A stretch of 64,000 nt of DNA from PALSA-610 sp038213435 (GCA_038213435.1 JBBQTI010000003.1:1-64000); one strand, 5' to 3'. Counted from the stretch's first letter, positions 1-8,567 are shown. The notes: a model not told the origin generated them from the sequence alone. A program made the numbers and translations.

Positions 1-309
1 ACGCGTCCCAAACCCGCCCGACAGCCGCTCCCCGCCCACCCGATGCTGCCCTCGACGTGCGCACCGCCGAGAACCGAGCTCCAACACGCCCACAACTCCA
101 TCGGAAACCGCTACAGAGTTCTCGTGAACGATCGGGGCTAAGAAGACAAGATCGTCCGGAGAACGTCGCGGCAAGTCGGACAAGACGTCGGCTCAGACGA
201 CAGATTGACCGGCATTTCGGCAACGCCACCATCCGGGTACAGGTCCGGCATCGAACAACAAAGCAGGCGTGATTCCTCGCGCCGGACGAAAGTTCAGGGA
301 AGAGACACG
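1..309. other. 5' edge region without a supported gene
   Basis: I see no gene I can support here. The open frames present on both strands lack a plausible start with a ribosome binding site and read as arginine-rich shadow translations. The last 15 bases carry the Shine-Dalgarno of the secreted protein that follows. Confidence 0.5.
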
Positions 310-1017
310 TTGAGATTCACACGCAAACGGCTTGTCGGAGTCGCAGTTACTGCTCTCATGGTGAGTGGAGTCGCTGTCGCGGCGTTCGCCGAGACCGGAA
401 CGCCATCGAGTAACGCAACGGCCGTGGGTCAGGGCATCGATGAGTTCGGCATGACCGCCGCCTACTACGAACATCAGGTGCTCGACTTCACGTACACGAA
501 GGGCTTCTTCTGCGACACGAGCGTCGCGTCGACCGCGTCGAGTGGCTGCGAGGTGGGCCAGACCTACAACACACCGCCCGCACCGAACTTCGACCCGCTC
601 TACATCACCGTGCCGCTCGGGTTCAGCGTGCCGATGAACATGCAACAGTGCCCGTCGAACCTCGTATGCGTCGACCACCCGGGCACGGTCGACCTCACCC
701 GGCTCGAATCGGCCCTCAAGCCGCTGTATCCGACGCTGACCGACGCACAACTCACCGCCGCGCTCCAGAACTTCGCGGTGCCGGGACATGATCACTTCAT
801 TACCGACACGAACGAGTTCCAGCCGGAATGGTGGGACGTGCAGGTCGTCGGCGTGACGAGCCCGTCGACGTATGCCGCGATCCAGCATCACCGGTCGTTC
901 GACTACATCCAACAGCTGCTGAACGCGAAAGACCCGAACGTGGTTGGTCCGATTCCGTCGAACCTCTTCTTGTTCTTCGGCGTCGACCCGCACGGTCACG
1001 GCACACCGAACAACTGA
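310..1017 (+). CDS. Secreted protein of unknown function
   Basis: The product is about 235 residues. I choose a TTG start because AGGGAAGAG lies about 6 bases upstream and because it opens directly on a signal peptide: Arg/Lys-rich residues 2-8, a hydrophobic core to about residue 24, and an Ala-x-Ala-type end (VAAFAETG). Longer in-frame starts would place an unlikely basic extension before the signal. The mature part has two Cys pairs (near CDTSV/GCEVG and QQCPSNLVC), a His/Asp-rich stretch (GHDHF) and a C-terminal HGHG. I do not recognise the family. Metal binding is only a guess from the His-rich motifs. A long perfect hairpin follows the stop, so the gene is probably monocistronic. Confidence 0.7.
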   Translation: MRFTRKRLVGVAVTALMVSGVAVAAFAETGTPSSNATAVGQGIDEFGMTAAYYEHQVLDFTYTKGFFCDTSVASTASSGCEVGQTYNTPPAPNFDPLYITVPLGFSVPMNMQQCPSNLVCVDHPGTVDLTRLESALKPLYPTLTDAQLTAALQNFAVPGHDHFITDTNEFQPEWWDVQVVGVTSPSTYAAIQHHRSFDYIQQLLNAKDPNVVGPIPSNLFLFFGVDPHGHGTPNN

Positions 1018-1028
1018 GACCCCGATTC

Positions 1029-1070
1029 GGCTGTCTGCGCCGCCGGTCGTTTGGCCCAGCGCAGACAGCC
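1029..1070 (+). terminator. Strong hairpin after the secreted protein gene
   Basis: A perfect 12-bp inverted repeat (GGCTGTCTGCGC at 1029-1040, GCGCAGACAGCC at 1059-1070) has an 18-base loop. Flanking CCCGA at 1021 and TCGGG at 1073 can extend the stem. It starts 12 bases after the stop codon. There is only a short T-run afterwards (CTTTC), so it is terminator-like rather than a textbook intrinsic terminator. Confidence 0.6.
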
Positions 1071-1227
1071 AGTCGGGCTTTCGATCACGTGTGCTGCACA
1101 GTTCGGCGGGCGGACCAACGTGCATCTCGCCGTGCGACTATCGGCCGCGACGTCGATCCGAGATCGCTGTAAGCCGCGCTTGGTGTTGCACCTGTTGAAC
1201 GCCGCTGCGTGTGGGTAGGGCGTAGCG

Positions 1228-2046
1228 ATGAGCCTCATGCTTCCCGGACCCGTCCTCAGCACGTTGCAAGAAGGACGGCAGGCGTACGTCGCAGTGGCGT
1301 CAAAGGCCGGTCCCCACGTAACGCCGGAATTGTACGCGTGGTCGGGCGGGCAGCTCTGGTTTGCGGTTGCTTCCTCGACCCTCAAAGCGAAAGTCGTGCC
1401 GCGCCATCGAACTGCGGGCGCTGTGGTGAGCACCAGCGACCGCAGCGTCGTCATGCAAGGCGAAGTCGAGGTCTTCGACCCGAGGCACCCCAAGACGTGG
1501 GTCACCCAGTGGCGCGGGTTTCCGGCAGCTGTGCGAGCGATGACTCGCTTCACGGTACGCAATGCGCCAGACCTTTTGGCCTTCGTTGGTGACGCGGCCA
1601 CCGGACAGCTGGGCTGGCGCGTCCCTCCGATGCGTCTGGTGCTACGGCTGGAGCCGTCACGCGTGGCATTGATCGAAGGCGATTCGATCGTGGCTGGTTG
1701 GGGCGATTGGTCGCATGTCGGGCGACGAGACGCAGCCCGTGTCCCGGTAGGGGGTCGTGCCGCGGTTGTCGGTCTACCCGGTCCCGTTGCCGTCCCCGGC
1801 CGCTGGTTTGAGGACGATCACAGAGTGCACGTCGCTCCGGGCATGCTCGATTTGCTGCACCTGGAGAAGTCCTTCCCCCTCGGTGTAGTGGTCGATGAAT
1901 ACTCAGCTCCCGGACCCGCGGCCAAACACGGAACGTTGCTGCGCGGCACCGGACACATCAACGACAACTCCGGCTTCGTCGATGTGGAGCCGGATCGTCT
2001 CGTTGAATGGGACGGCGTGGAAACCAGGAGCGCAGAGGCCGGATGA
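1228..2046 (+). CDS. Pyridoxamine 5'-phosphate oxidase-like FMN-binding protein
   Basis: The product is 272 residues. The first 100 or so residues read as a split beta-barrel flavin-binding fold of the PNPOx-like superfamily: a short helix, then AYVAVASKAGPHVTPELYAW, then a strand pair ending in VASSTLKAKVV, the pattern of proteins that bind FMN or F420 at a dimer interface. The remainder (PVGGRAAVVGLPGPVAVPGRW and following) is not typical of the core family and may be an added domain. The exact substrate cannot be read from the sequence. ATG is preceded by a weak GTAGGG. It stands alone and converges on glsB across a hairpin. Confidence 0.6.
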   Translation: MSLMLPGPVLSTLQEGRQAYVAVASKAGPHVTPELYAWSGGQLWFAVASSTLKAKVVPRHRTAGAVVSTSDRSVVMQGEVEVFDPRHPKTWVTQWRGFPAAVRAMTRFTVRNAPDLLAFVGDAATGQLGWRVPPMRLVLRLEPSRVALIEGDSIVAGWGDWSHVGRRDAARVPVGGRAAVVGLPGPVAVPGRWFEDDHRVHVAPGMLDLLHLEKSFPLGVVVDEYSAPGPAAKHGTLLRGTGHINDNSGFVDVEPDRLVEWDGVETRSAEAG

Positions 2047-2229
2047 CTGAGCCACGAACACGTGCGTCTATGTTCGGGCCCTGCTTGTGACGCAGCTTGC
2101 TAGAGGGCAGCACCCATCACGGTCCTCGACGAAGGGACGAATTTGAAATGGATGTTCTTGCGTGGTGGCTGAAGTTGGTCGGCCGAATCGCGCGGAGAAG
2201 CGCCCTCGGAGCTTTGGGACCCCCCGAAG

Positions 2230-2251
2230 GCGCCCCTCCGCGGAAGGGCGC
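2230..2251. terminator. Bidirectional hairpin between convergent genes
   Basis: GCGCCC (2230-2235) pairs with GGGCGC (2246-2251), and the loop CTCCGCGGAA holds a further TCCGCGGA palindrome. It sits in the 267-bp gap between two convergent genes, where a shared terminator is expected. No U-tract is seen on either side. Confidence 0.45.
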
Positions 2252-2313
2252 TCCTACGACACCGGACCCGTCTATTCCGTCGGTCTCGTAGCTGCGGTCT
2301 GCGCGTGTGATCG

Positions 2314-2601
2314 CTATCGGGCCAGGCGGCTGCGCGTGCCGCGCTTCGTCACGGCCCTGTAAAGGAGCAGCGCGATCACGGCGCCGATCACCGACCCGAA
2401 GATGCCGGACGCCTGGAGTGCGCCGTCGGCCAGATCGTGGCCGAAGAGAACCCAGCCGAGAAATCCGCCGACAAACGAGCCGACGATGCCGAGAACGATC
2501 GTCGCGCCGATACTCATCGGGTCGCGCCCGGGGACGAGCAACCGAGCCAGGAAACCGGCAACGATGCCGATGAGCAAGAGATAGAGCAGAAATCCGATCA
2601 C
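2314..2601 (-). CDS. GlsB/YeaQ/YmgE family stress membrane protein
   Basis: A 95-residue protein with three hydrophobic segments (about 2-20, 30-50 and 60-82) and the family signature of glycine-rich helices around PGRDPMSIGATIVLGIVGSF, followed by FGSVIGAVIALLLYR and a basic tail. The transglycosylase-associated / GlsB family consists of small inner-membrane proteins linked to general stress; the biochemical role is not settled. The length fits the family. It lies about 100 bp downstream of another very small membrane protein on the same strand, with which it may be co-transcribed. Confidence 0.85.
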   Translation of the reverse strand: MIGFLLYLLLIGIVAGFLARLLVPGRDPMSIGATIVLGIVGSFVGGFLGWVLFGHDLADGALQASGIFGSVIGAVIALLLYRAVTKRGTRSRLAR

Positions 2602-2704
2602 AGGATTCTCCGTTGTTGGGGGCTGCCCGTACTACTTCCCCGCGCCGCATTGCGATAACCCCGTTCGAGCGGCTCGCGTGGCGTTTCTGACGAAGACGCT
2701 TCGG

Positions 2705-2809
2705 CTACGACGCCACGAGTCGAAGGATGACGAGCAAGACCACCGTGACGACGGCAGAGACAACCAGTGACCCGAGACAACCGAGACCGTTGGAGAAAAA
2801 GAGAAACAC
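2705..2809 (-). CDS. 34-residue single-pass membrane protein
   Basis: This is a very short reading frame supported by two signals. A GTG start is preceded, on the minus strand, by GGAGGA with a 9-base spacer, and the translation is one clean transmembrane helix: MFLFFSNGLGCLGS, then a Val/Leu-rich stretch ending in RLVAS and TAG. From memory, similar tiny proteins with the FFSNGLGC start recur in actinobacterial genomes, usually unnamed. It could be a small regulatory or stress membrane peptide. It precedes glsB in the same direction. The alternative 85-residue frame over the same DNA is Ser/Arg-rich and lacks a start signal. Confidence 0.65.
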   Translation of the reverse strand: MFLFFSNGLGCLGSLVVSAVVTVVLLVILRLVAS

Positions 2810-2824
2810 GGCGCGACGTCCTCC

Positions 2825-2852
2825 GAGATCAACGGGCTGAGATCAACGGGCT
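2825..2852. repeat. 14-bp perfect tandem duplication
   Basis: GAGATCAACGGGCT occurs twice back to back (2825-2838 and 2839-2852), immediately upstream of the Shine-Dalgarno of the 34-residue membrane protein, so it would lie in its 5' leader or promoter. It may be a simple slippage product. No regulator can be assigned. Confidence 0.7.
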
Positions 2853-3125
2853 GGCGGCTCGTCGCCCGCGTCGCAATGGTGTTACCCAAGGGTGCGACTT
2901 TTCAACGTCCACCGGACGACGATCGTTGCTTCATGCGCGCGCATTGGTAGTGGCGACGCGGAGAAAGTCGAATCATGGAGAGTTGAGCGCGGCGTGTACG
3001 GTTTGGCCGTCCCACTCGGTCAGAGCCGTGTGCGTCGGCGGGTCGGCGCATCACCCGCGCGAGCACCACGATCGCGCGTACACCACGGGCGCGGGATCCA
3101 CATGCGAAGGCGAAGGGCGCGAGGT
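2853..3125. other. Intergenic region without a supported gene
   Basis: About 270 bases separate the end of the ceramidase-like gene from the leader of the small membrane protein. Frames on both strands give Arg/Ser-rich translations without start signals. I see no clear repeat or hairpin. A promoter for the minus-strand genes below should lie in its left part, but I cannot name the hexamers. Confidence 0.4.
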
Positions 3126-4253
3126 TCAGTGGGTCAGCGCGCCGGCGATGGCCGCGACCGCGGCGCGGCCGTAGCTCGTCGATTCCTCGTAGCCGGCGCG
3201 GAATGGTGAGGGCAGGTATCCGTGCCACTCGGGTGCGAGGCCGGCGAGGAGCACGAGGTTTCCGTCGCCCGTGCGGTCTTCGATCGCGCGGCCGAGCGCG
3301 TGGAACGCCTCGCCCGGGACCGACACGAGTCGCACGGGACCGATCCCCCACTCGACCAGCTCGATCGGCACCGTGCGCCCTTCGCGTCCACTTGTCAGCA
3401 ATGTTGATCCGAGGGTCACGTCGATCACGCGGTGACGAACGACCGACGGTCCATCCACCTGAACGGGCTCGGCTTCTCGCAGCACGGCGTCGACGCACTG
3501 CGCAACGTCGCGTCCGAGCCGCGCGGCCTCGGCGAAACCGTCGGCCCCGCAGTCGTTGTCCTGGCGGTGGACGTGGCATGGGTTCACGTCGCCGATCGCG
3601 CCCGACAACAGCACCGCGGTGCCGCCCGCACGCCGCTCGAGCTCCGTGCGAAACGGTCCGACCCAGTCGCTCGACACCGCGAGACACTCGGGCCCCAGTG
3701 CGACGGGATGGATCGCGACGTTCCCGACGGTGCCGATGCGCGCTCCGCCGTCGCCGATCACGTCGAGAACCGCGAAGGTCGGCTGATACGGCAGGCCCCG
3801 CCGGTTGACCGACAGGCCCACCGGCAGCGGCCAACGACCGGCGCGCAGCGTGGCCGGAGCGGCCGCCGCGCTCGCCGCGAGCGCCGCCGACGTACACCGC
3901 TGCACCAAGGTCTCTCGGTAGCCGTCGGGTGTCACCCAGCCGAGCACCTGGCTTCCTTCGAGAGTGCTCGGTCCGGCGTGCGTGTGCACGCATGACGTCA
4001 GCACCGCGGCGCGCTGGAGATCGAGCGCGGCCGCGACCGCGTCGCGTACCGGGCCCGCGAAACCGGCAGACATCCCGAGCAGGTCGCACACGAGCAGACA
4101 CACCCCGCCGTATTCGCCGCGCATGAAGAGTGCGCGCACCTCGAGGTCGTCGTGCACGTCGGTCGCCGGTTGATCGTCGATGAAGCCCGCGAGCTGAACC
4201 GGCGTGGGTGGCGTGATGATCGCCGAGCCGAAGCCGACCTCCAACCGCGACAT
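3126..4253 (-). CDS. Neutral/alkaline ceramidase-like hydrolase
   Basis: The product is 375 residues. It keeps the N-terminal catalytic-domain motifs of the neutral ceramidase family: an opening IITPP near residue 12, the metal-ligand motif VHTHAGPS near 90, HPVALGPECLAVSSDWVG near 175 and GAIGDVNPC near 220. It is much shorter than secreted ceramidases (about 650 residues) and has no signal peptide, so it is a cytoplasmic, single-domain member whose amide substrate need not be ceramide. Its ATG overlaps the stop of the Gfo/Idh/MocA gene by one base (TGATG), so it is the third gene of a tightly coupled operon with an aminotransferase and an oxidoreductase. That points to processing of an amino-sugar or N-acyl conjugate. 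Confidence 0.75.
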   Translation of the reverse strand: MSRLEVGFGSAIITPPTPVQLAGFIDDQPATDVHDDLEVRALFMRGEYGGVCLLVCDLLGMSAGFAGPVRDAVAAALDLQRAAVLTSCVHTHAGPSTLEGSQVLGWVTPDGYRETLVQRCTSAALAASAAAAPATLRAGRWPLPVGLSVNRRGLPYQPTFAVLDVIGDGGARIGTVGNVAIHPVALGPECLAVSSDWVGPFRTELERRAGGTAVLLSGAIGDVNPCHVHRQDNDCGADGFAEAARLGRDVAQCVDAVLREAEPVQVDGPSVVRHRVIDVTLGSTLLTSGREGRTVPIELVEWGIGPVRLVSVPGEAFHALGRAIEDRTGDGNLVLLAGLAPEWHGYLPSPFRAGYEESTSYGRAAVAAIAGALTH

Positions 4254-5233
4254 CAGATGACGTCCGTCATCACGGAGCCGTGTGCGGCCGAGTGATACGC
4301 GGCTTGCACGACCGCGACCGCGGCTCGACCGTCGGCCGCGGTGACCGACGGGGCACGTTCGCCGGCGATCGCGGCAAGCAGCTCCGCGAGCGGCGAGCTC
4401 GTCGTCTTGGGCAGCGCAACCCGCTCGCGGTCTCCGCGACCGTCGATGAACGTGAGTGGAGTTCGGTTGTCGAGATGCAGCGTGCCCTCACTGCCCATCA
4501 CGGTCAGCTGCTGATCGGGGCCCGACCGGCACGACCAGCTCGCGTGGATGGTGCCTGTCGCGCCGCCGCGCAGGCGTGCCAGCAGTTGGGCGTCGGCCTC
4601 TACGTCGCCGCGGCGGCCGTTGACGAGCGCGGAGACCGCCGCGATCTCGTCACCGGTGACGCAGCGAACGAGATCGACGACGTGCACACCGAGATCGATC
4701 AGACAACCACCGCCGGCCCGGCGACGGTCGAAGAACCATTCCGCGTTCGGCGCCCAAGCCTGTGGGCCCGCGTGCCCGAGCGCAGCCCGGAAGCCGGTCA
4801 CCTCGCCGAGACGACCGGCCGCGACGAAATGATGCGCGGCCGCGAACGGCGCCGCGAAGCGCGTGTTCTGGAACGGCACGAGCACCACCCGGTGCGCGCC
4901 GGCCGCTGCGATCATCTCGTCGGCATCCTCGGTCGTGATCGCCATCGGCTTGTCGACCAGGACATGCTTTTCCGCGGTCGCGGCTGCGACCGCGACGTCG
5001 CGGTGGACCGAGTTCGGCGCCGCGATCACGACGGCATCGACGTCGTCGCGCACGATCGCGTCCTCCCACCGTTCGGCGACGGCGCCGCTCCCCCACTCGT
5101 CGCGCCGCGCCTCCGCCGACGCGCGCGACCTGCTCGCGAACACGCTGATCTCGACGCCCTCGGCGCGCAGTGCCGGTAGGTGGATCCGTTTCGCCGCGGT
5201 GCCGCAACCGACGACGGCGAACCGTACGCTCAC
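4253..5233 (-). CDS. Gfo/Idh/MocA family NAD(P)-dependent oxidoreductase
   Basis: The product is 326 residues from a GTG that overlaps the aminotransferase stop (GTGA). From there it reads straight into the Rossmann motif FAVVGCGTAAKRIHLPAL, where the family expects it; a longer in-frame extension is basic and implausible. DKPMAITTEDAD near residue 95 carries the conserved family Lys (the EKP-type motif), and GGGCLIDLGVHVVDLVRCV near 180 supplies the His of the catalytic region. Family members oxidise or reduce sugars and cyclitols. Placed between a DegT aminotransferase and a ceramidase-like hydrolase, it probably makes the keto sugar or cyclitol that is aminated, or processes the aminated product. 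Confidence 0.85.
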   Translation of the reverse strand: MSVRFAVVGCGTAAKRIHLPALRAEGVEISVFASRSRASAEARRDEWGSGAVAERWEDAIVRDDVDAVVIAAPNSVHRDVAVAAATAEKHVLVDKPMAITTEDADEMIAAAGAHRVVLVPFQNTRFAAPFAAAHHFVAAGRLGEVTGFRAALGHAGPQAWAPNAEWFFDRRRAGGGCLIDLGVHVVDLVRCVTGDEIAAVSALVNGRRGDVEADAQLLARLRGGATGTIHASWSCRSGPDQQLTVMGSEGTLHLDNRTPLTFIDGRGDRERVALPKTTSSPLAELLAAIAGERAPSVTAADGRAAVAVVQAAYHSAAHGSVMTDVI

Positions 5234-6498
5234 CTCAGCAGCTCGCAAGCGACCTTGCGCACCGCTCGCGCGACGTCCGCGCAGTCGCGCGCTCGGTATG
5301 CGACACCAACCGGCACGATCACCGAACGAGAGACGAGCGCCTCGGTGCGAGGACACAAGCCGGCGCCGTAGCTGCGGTCGGTCGGGTGCTCCGCACACGC
5401 CCAGGGACCGCCCTTTCCCGACGCGGTACGCCGCGCGAGCACCGCGGCGTTGAGATACACGGGACGCCCGTTGTACATCTGCGCACACGGAATGCCTTCG
5501 GCGCGCAGCGCCACGGCGAACCTTTTGGCGAGTGCCGGGTCGGGCAGGAACCACGTGATGCTCGAGGATCCGTCGCCGTCAGGATCCGGACGGCGCCGCC
5601 GGGTCAGGCCGTCGATCTCGCCCACCGCTTCGGCAATTCGCGCCTTGTTTGCGCGCAACGACGTGAGGATTGCCGGTAACCGTGTGAGCTGAACCCCCGC
5701 GACCGCACCCGCGAGCTCACCCATGCGCAGATTCTCACCAGTGAACGGCTCGGTGAGCTCGTCGCCGCGCGCGCTCGCGTAACTGGTGACGAACTGGCCG
5801 CCCTGGTCCTGAAAGCGCGCCGCGCGCAGGTAGAGGGTCTCGTCATCGGTTACCACCAGGCCCCCTTCGCCCGCGGTTATGTTCTTTTTCTGCTGTAGCG
5901 AGAACGTGCCCAGCGCGCCGAACGTGCCGACCGCGCGGCCGTGGTACGTCGCGCCGAAGGACTGAGCCGCGTCCTCGATCACCGGGATACCGCGACGCTC
6001 GGCAACGCCACACACCGCGTCGAGATCGCACGCGACGTTCTCGAGGTGTACCGCGACGATCGCCGCGGTCCGATCGGTGATCTGCGCTTCGAGATGGCGG
6101 GGATCGAGACCGAGCGTGTCATCAATCTCGGCAAACACGGGCACGGCGCCCGCGGCGACCACGGCGTTCACCGTCGCCACGAAGGTGAACGCCGGCACGA
6201 TCACTTCGTCGCCGCACCCGACACCCAACGACGCGAGCGCGCACCGCAGTGCGGCCGTCCCGTTCGCGACGGCGACCGCGTAACGACAACCGAGCAACCC
6301 GCACGCGGCGCGCTCGAACTCCGCGACCGCGCCGGCCGCGAGGCCGCCCTTGTAGCGGAACAGCGAACGTTCTGCGATCACCGCCGCGAGCGCGCCGGCC
6401 TCCTCCGCTCCGAGCAGCGCTGCGCCCTTCGCGAAGTCGAGCGGCTCCGTACGCACCGGCGTCCCGCCGTCGATCGCGAGCGCATCGTCGGTCGACAC
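5230..6498 (-). CDS. DegT/DnrJ/EryC1/StrS family PLP aminotransferase
   Basis: The product is 422 residues. The PLP site is clear: IPVIEDAAQSFGA holds the Asp that pairs with the pyridine nitrogen and FSLQQKKNITAGEGG holds the Schiff-base Lys (the usual position of SFQxTKxLTxGEGG). FRYKGG and AFTFVATVNAV are also typical. Members of this family transaminate keto sugars or scyllo-inosose. The GTG start (reading STDDALAIDGGTPV) is chosen because a -10-like TACGAT ends six bases before it and no Shine-Dalgarno is present, suggesting a leaderless mRNA. It is the first gene of a three-gene operon with one- to four-base overlaps throughout. Confidence 0.88.
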   Translation of the reverse strand: MSTDDALAIDGGTPVRTEPLDFAKGAALLGAEEAGALAAVIAERSLFRYKGGLAAGAVAEFERAACGLLGCRYAVAVANGTAALRCALASLGVGCGDEVIVPAFTFVATVNAVVAAGAVPVFAEIDDTLGLDPRHLEAQITDRTAAIVAVHLENVACDLDAVCGVAERRGIPVIEDAAQSFGATYHGRAVGTFGALGTFSLQQKKNITAGEGGLVVTDDETLYLRAARFQDQGGQFVTSYASARGDELTEPFTGENLRMGELAGAVAGVQLTRLPAILTSLRANKARIAEAVGEIDGLTRRRRPDPDGDGSSSITWFLPDPALAKRFAVALRAEGIPCAQMYNGRPVYLNAAVLARRTASGKGGPWACAEHPTDRSYGAGLCPRTEALVSRSVIVPVGVAYRARDCADVARAVRKVACELLR

Positions 6499-6504
6499 GA
6501 CCCG

Positions 6505-6510
6505 ATCGTA
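6505..6510 (-). promoter_or_regulatory. Leaderless -10 element of the DegT operon
   Basis: On the minus strand TACGAT is followed by six bases (CGGGTC) and the GTG start. No Shine-Dalgarno lies between them, so transcription would begin at or next to the start codon. The identical arrangement TACGAT-N6-GTG occurs before the OleBC gene at 36903. Confidence 0.55.
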
Positions 6511-6837
6511 GCCACGCCCCGGCTGCGCTCGACGTGGTGTCCCGGTCGTGACCGGTGGAACGGACAACCATCTCGTGCTCGTCGATGTCCGTCGGTTCGG
6601 GCTCAACGGACGACAAGCCGAGTCGGCGTGCCGCGCGGCCGGCATCACCTTGAACCGCAATGTCGTCCCCGACGACAGGACGACCTCCTCCTTCGACATC
6701 TGCTCTACCCCGAAGTCGAGCTGTAACCGCGCGCGCCAAGTCCACCCTTTCTCCACGCCCTTGTATTAACGTCCGATGAACGCCGTGGCGCTGTGTGACG
6801 CGCCACTTTTTTGGAAGTTCGGGTTCGGGGGGTTCGC
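6511..6837. other. Divergent intergenic region
   Basis: About 330 bases separate two divergent genes. The left end carries the promoter of the DegT operon and the right end the G-rich Shine-Dalgarno (GGGGGG) of the membrane protein gene. Open frames in between are not supported by start signals or a recognisable translation. No hairpin or repeat was noticed. Confidence 0.4.
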
Positions 6838-7500
6838 ATGAGCGACCGCACGATTCGTGGGGCCGGAGCGGCCGGCATCGTGTTCGTGATCCTCATCGTG
6901 ATCACGATTGCCATCTCGGGTTCGCCACCGATGGCCGACGACGCCGTGACCAAGATTCGTAACTACTACGTCGACCACCGGTCGAACCTGCTGACCGCGA
7001 ACCTCATCGGCGTCGTCGCCATCCCCTTCGTCCTGTGGTTCGCAGTGGTGCTGCGCGAGATGTTCCGGGGTGACCGACTCGCCAACGCGCTCGGCACCTT
7101 CTCGCTCGCCGGACTTCTTGTGACCGCGCCCATCGCGATGATCGGCGGCGCGCTCAACATCTCGGCCATCTACGTCGACGGCGCCGCCCAGGCCTACCGG
7201 CCCGACACGTTGCGGCTCATGTACGACGCGCAGAGCCTGGCGTTTGCAGCCACCTCAGCAGGCATCGCGGCGTTCACGTTGGGTGCCGCTCTCGCGATCC
7301 GCCGCACCGGCGCGCTGCCGAGCTTCACGATGTGGCTCGCGTTGCTGGCGGTCGTCGGCAACATCGTGACGATGTTCACCGTGCTCGACGCGGGCGCCGC
7401 AACCATCGGCCTCGCGGGCGTGACGACGTTCGCCCTCTTCATCTTGGTCACCGGCATCACGATGGCGGCCGGGAAGACGAACACGCCGGCCCCAGCCTGA
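6838..7500 (+). CDS. Polytopic membrane protein, DUF4386-like
   Basis: The product is 220 residues and begins at an ATG preceded by GGGGGGTTCGC. An N-terminal helix (about 9-28) is followed by an extracytoplasmic stretch (MADDAVTKIRNYYVDHR) and then about five more hydrophobic helices (around 42-62, 78-98, 120-142, 155-172 and 180-205). The layout resembles the DUF4386 group of uncharacterised integral membrane proteins; this is a resemblance, not a firm assignment. No catalytic motif is visible. Confidence 0.6.
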   Translation: MSDRTIRGAGAAGIVFVILIVITIAISGSPPMADDAVTKIRNYYVDHRSNLLTANLIGVVAIPFVLWFAVVLREMFRGDRLANALGTFSLAGLLVTAPIAMIGGALNISAIYVDGAAQAYRPDTLRLMYDAQSLAFAATSAGIAAFTLGAALAIRRTGALPSFTMWLALLAVVGNIVTMFTVLDAGAATIGLAGVTTFALFILVTGITMAAGKTNTPAPA

Positions 7501-7550
7501 CCCGGCGTTTTCGTCCGGCTGCGCGCTCCATCCCTGGCACACTCGGTTCG

Positions 7551-8264
7551 ATGGACGCTTGGTGCGGTATCGCAGCCCGCAACAACGCGGAATGGTGCGA
7601 TGCCGTGTGTCGGTCCCACGGTGCGCGGACCCAATTCGACGACGACGCGTGGACGAGTCCGACCCGGACTCCGATCTACTACCCCGACGCGGTCACGCTC
7701 GTAGCGGATCTCTCCGTTCCGGATCTGCTCGCGCGCGTCGACGCCTCCGCGGGTTGTTCGATCAAGGACAGTTTCGCGTCGCTCGATCTCGCCGGCTACG
7801 GGTTCCGTGTGCTGTTCGACGCGCAGTGGATCCATACGAGTGCGCCTTTACCGCCGGAGGAAATGGACGCCCGTTGGGAGCGCGTGCGCGATCGTGACGG
7901 CTTTGCGCGGTGGGTCGAGGCCTGGCGGGGAGTGGATGGTCCGACCAACGTCCTGCGCGCCGAACTTCTCGATAATGACTCGGTCGCAGTGCTGGCTGCT
8001 CACGCGGCGGACCGAGTGGTCGCCGGCGCGATCCTCAACCGCGGCGCGAACGTCGTCGGGATCTCCAACTTCTTCGCGGACGAGGGCGTCATCTCGCCGA
8101 ACTGGTCCGGCTTCCTCGCCATCGCACGCTCCATCTTCGCGACCTCGAACTTCGTCGGTTACGAGTCCGGCGACCGATTGGCCGCCGCACAACGCGACGG
8201 CTTCGAGATCGCGGGTCCCCTACGCGTGTGGATCCGCGACGACGCGGTGCCGGCGCGGCGCTGA
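7551..8264 (+). CDS. Hypothetical protein, possible GNAT-like fold
   Basis: The product is 237 residues from an ATG 50 bases after the membrane protein. The first half (IAARNNAEWCDAVCRSHG, then TPIYYPDAVTLV and the KDSFASLDL stretch) is typical of proteins where an acetyltransferase-like domain follows a short lead. The C-terminal GYESGDRLAAAQRDGFEIAGPLRVWIRDD resembles the last strand of GNAT proteins. The acetyl-CoA loop (R/QxxGxG/A) is not evident, so catalysis is doubtful. I do not assign a function. It may be co-transcribed with the gene before it. Confidence 0.55.
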   Translation: MDAWCGIAARNNAEWCDAVCRSHGARTQFDDDAWTSPTRTPIYYPDAVTLVADLSVPDLLARVDASAGCSIKDSFASLDLAGYGFRVLFDAQWIHTSAPLPPEEMDARWERVRDRDGFARWVEAWRGVDGPTNVLRAELLDNDSVAVLAAHAADRVVAGAILNRGANVVGISNFFADEGVISPNWSGFLAIARSIFATSNFVGYESGDRLAAAQRDGFEIAGPLRVWIRDDAVPARR

Positions 8265-8543
8265 GGTCGTGCCGATGCAGCAGGCTGTCATGAGCTACAT
8301 CGCGCAGGAGTTCGTACCGCGTCGCGTCCGGCGCGTCTACGCGGCGCGGGCTTGGCCGTCGTGGTTGTGTTGGTGGCGGTGGTGTTGCCAGCAGAGGAGT
8401 TGCAGGTTGCTAAGCCTCGAGAAGTCGCACCGGTGACGGGATGGCCCGTCGATGCCGTGGCCGGTCGCCCGTTCGCACACCTACCGTAATACGGGTGCGC
8501 AGCGGTCCTACGCTCCTGACTCCGATAGTGGCGGCCGCGAATG

Positions 8544-8567
8544 GTGATGGGCTGTTCCGCCCATCAC
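8544..8567. terminator. Perfect 9-bp hairpin
   Basis: GTGATGGGC (8544-8552) and GCCCATCAC (8559-8567) are perfect complements around the loop TGTTCC. There is no U-tract on either side. It may be a Rho-independent-like stop or a structured remnant within the decayed region. Confidence 0.4.

Noticed and set aside
8265..8488. A small membrane protein in the frame following the gene at 7551
   Set aside because: It has a hydrophobic stretch but no start codon with a ribosome site; it only opens after the preceding stop in the same frame.
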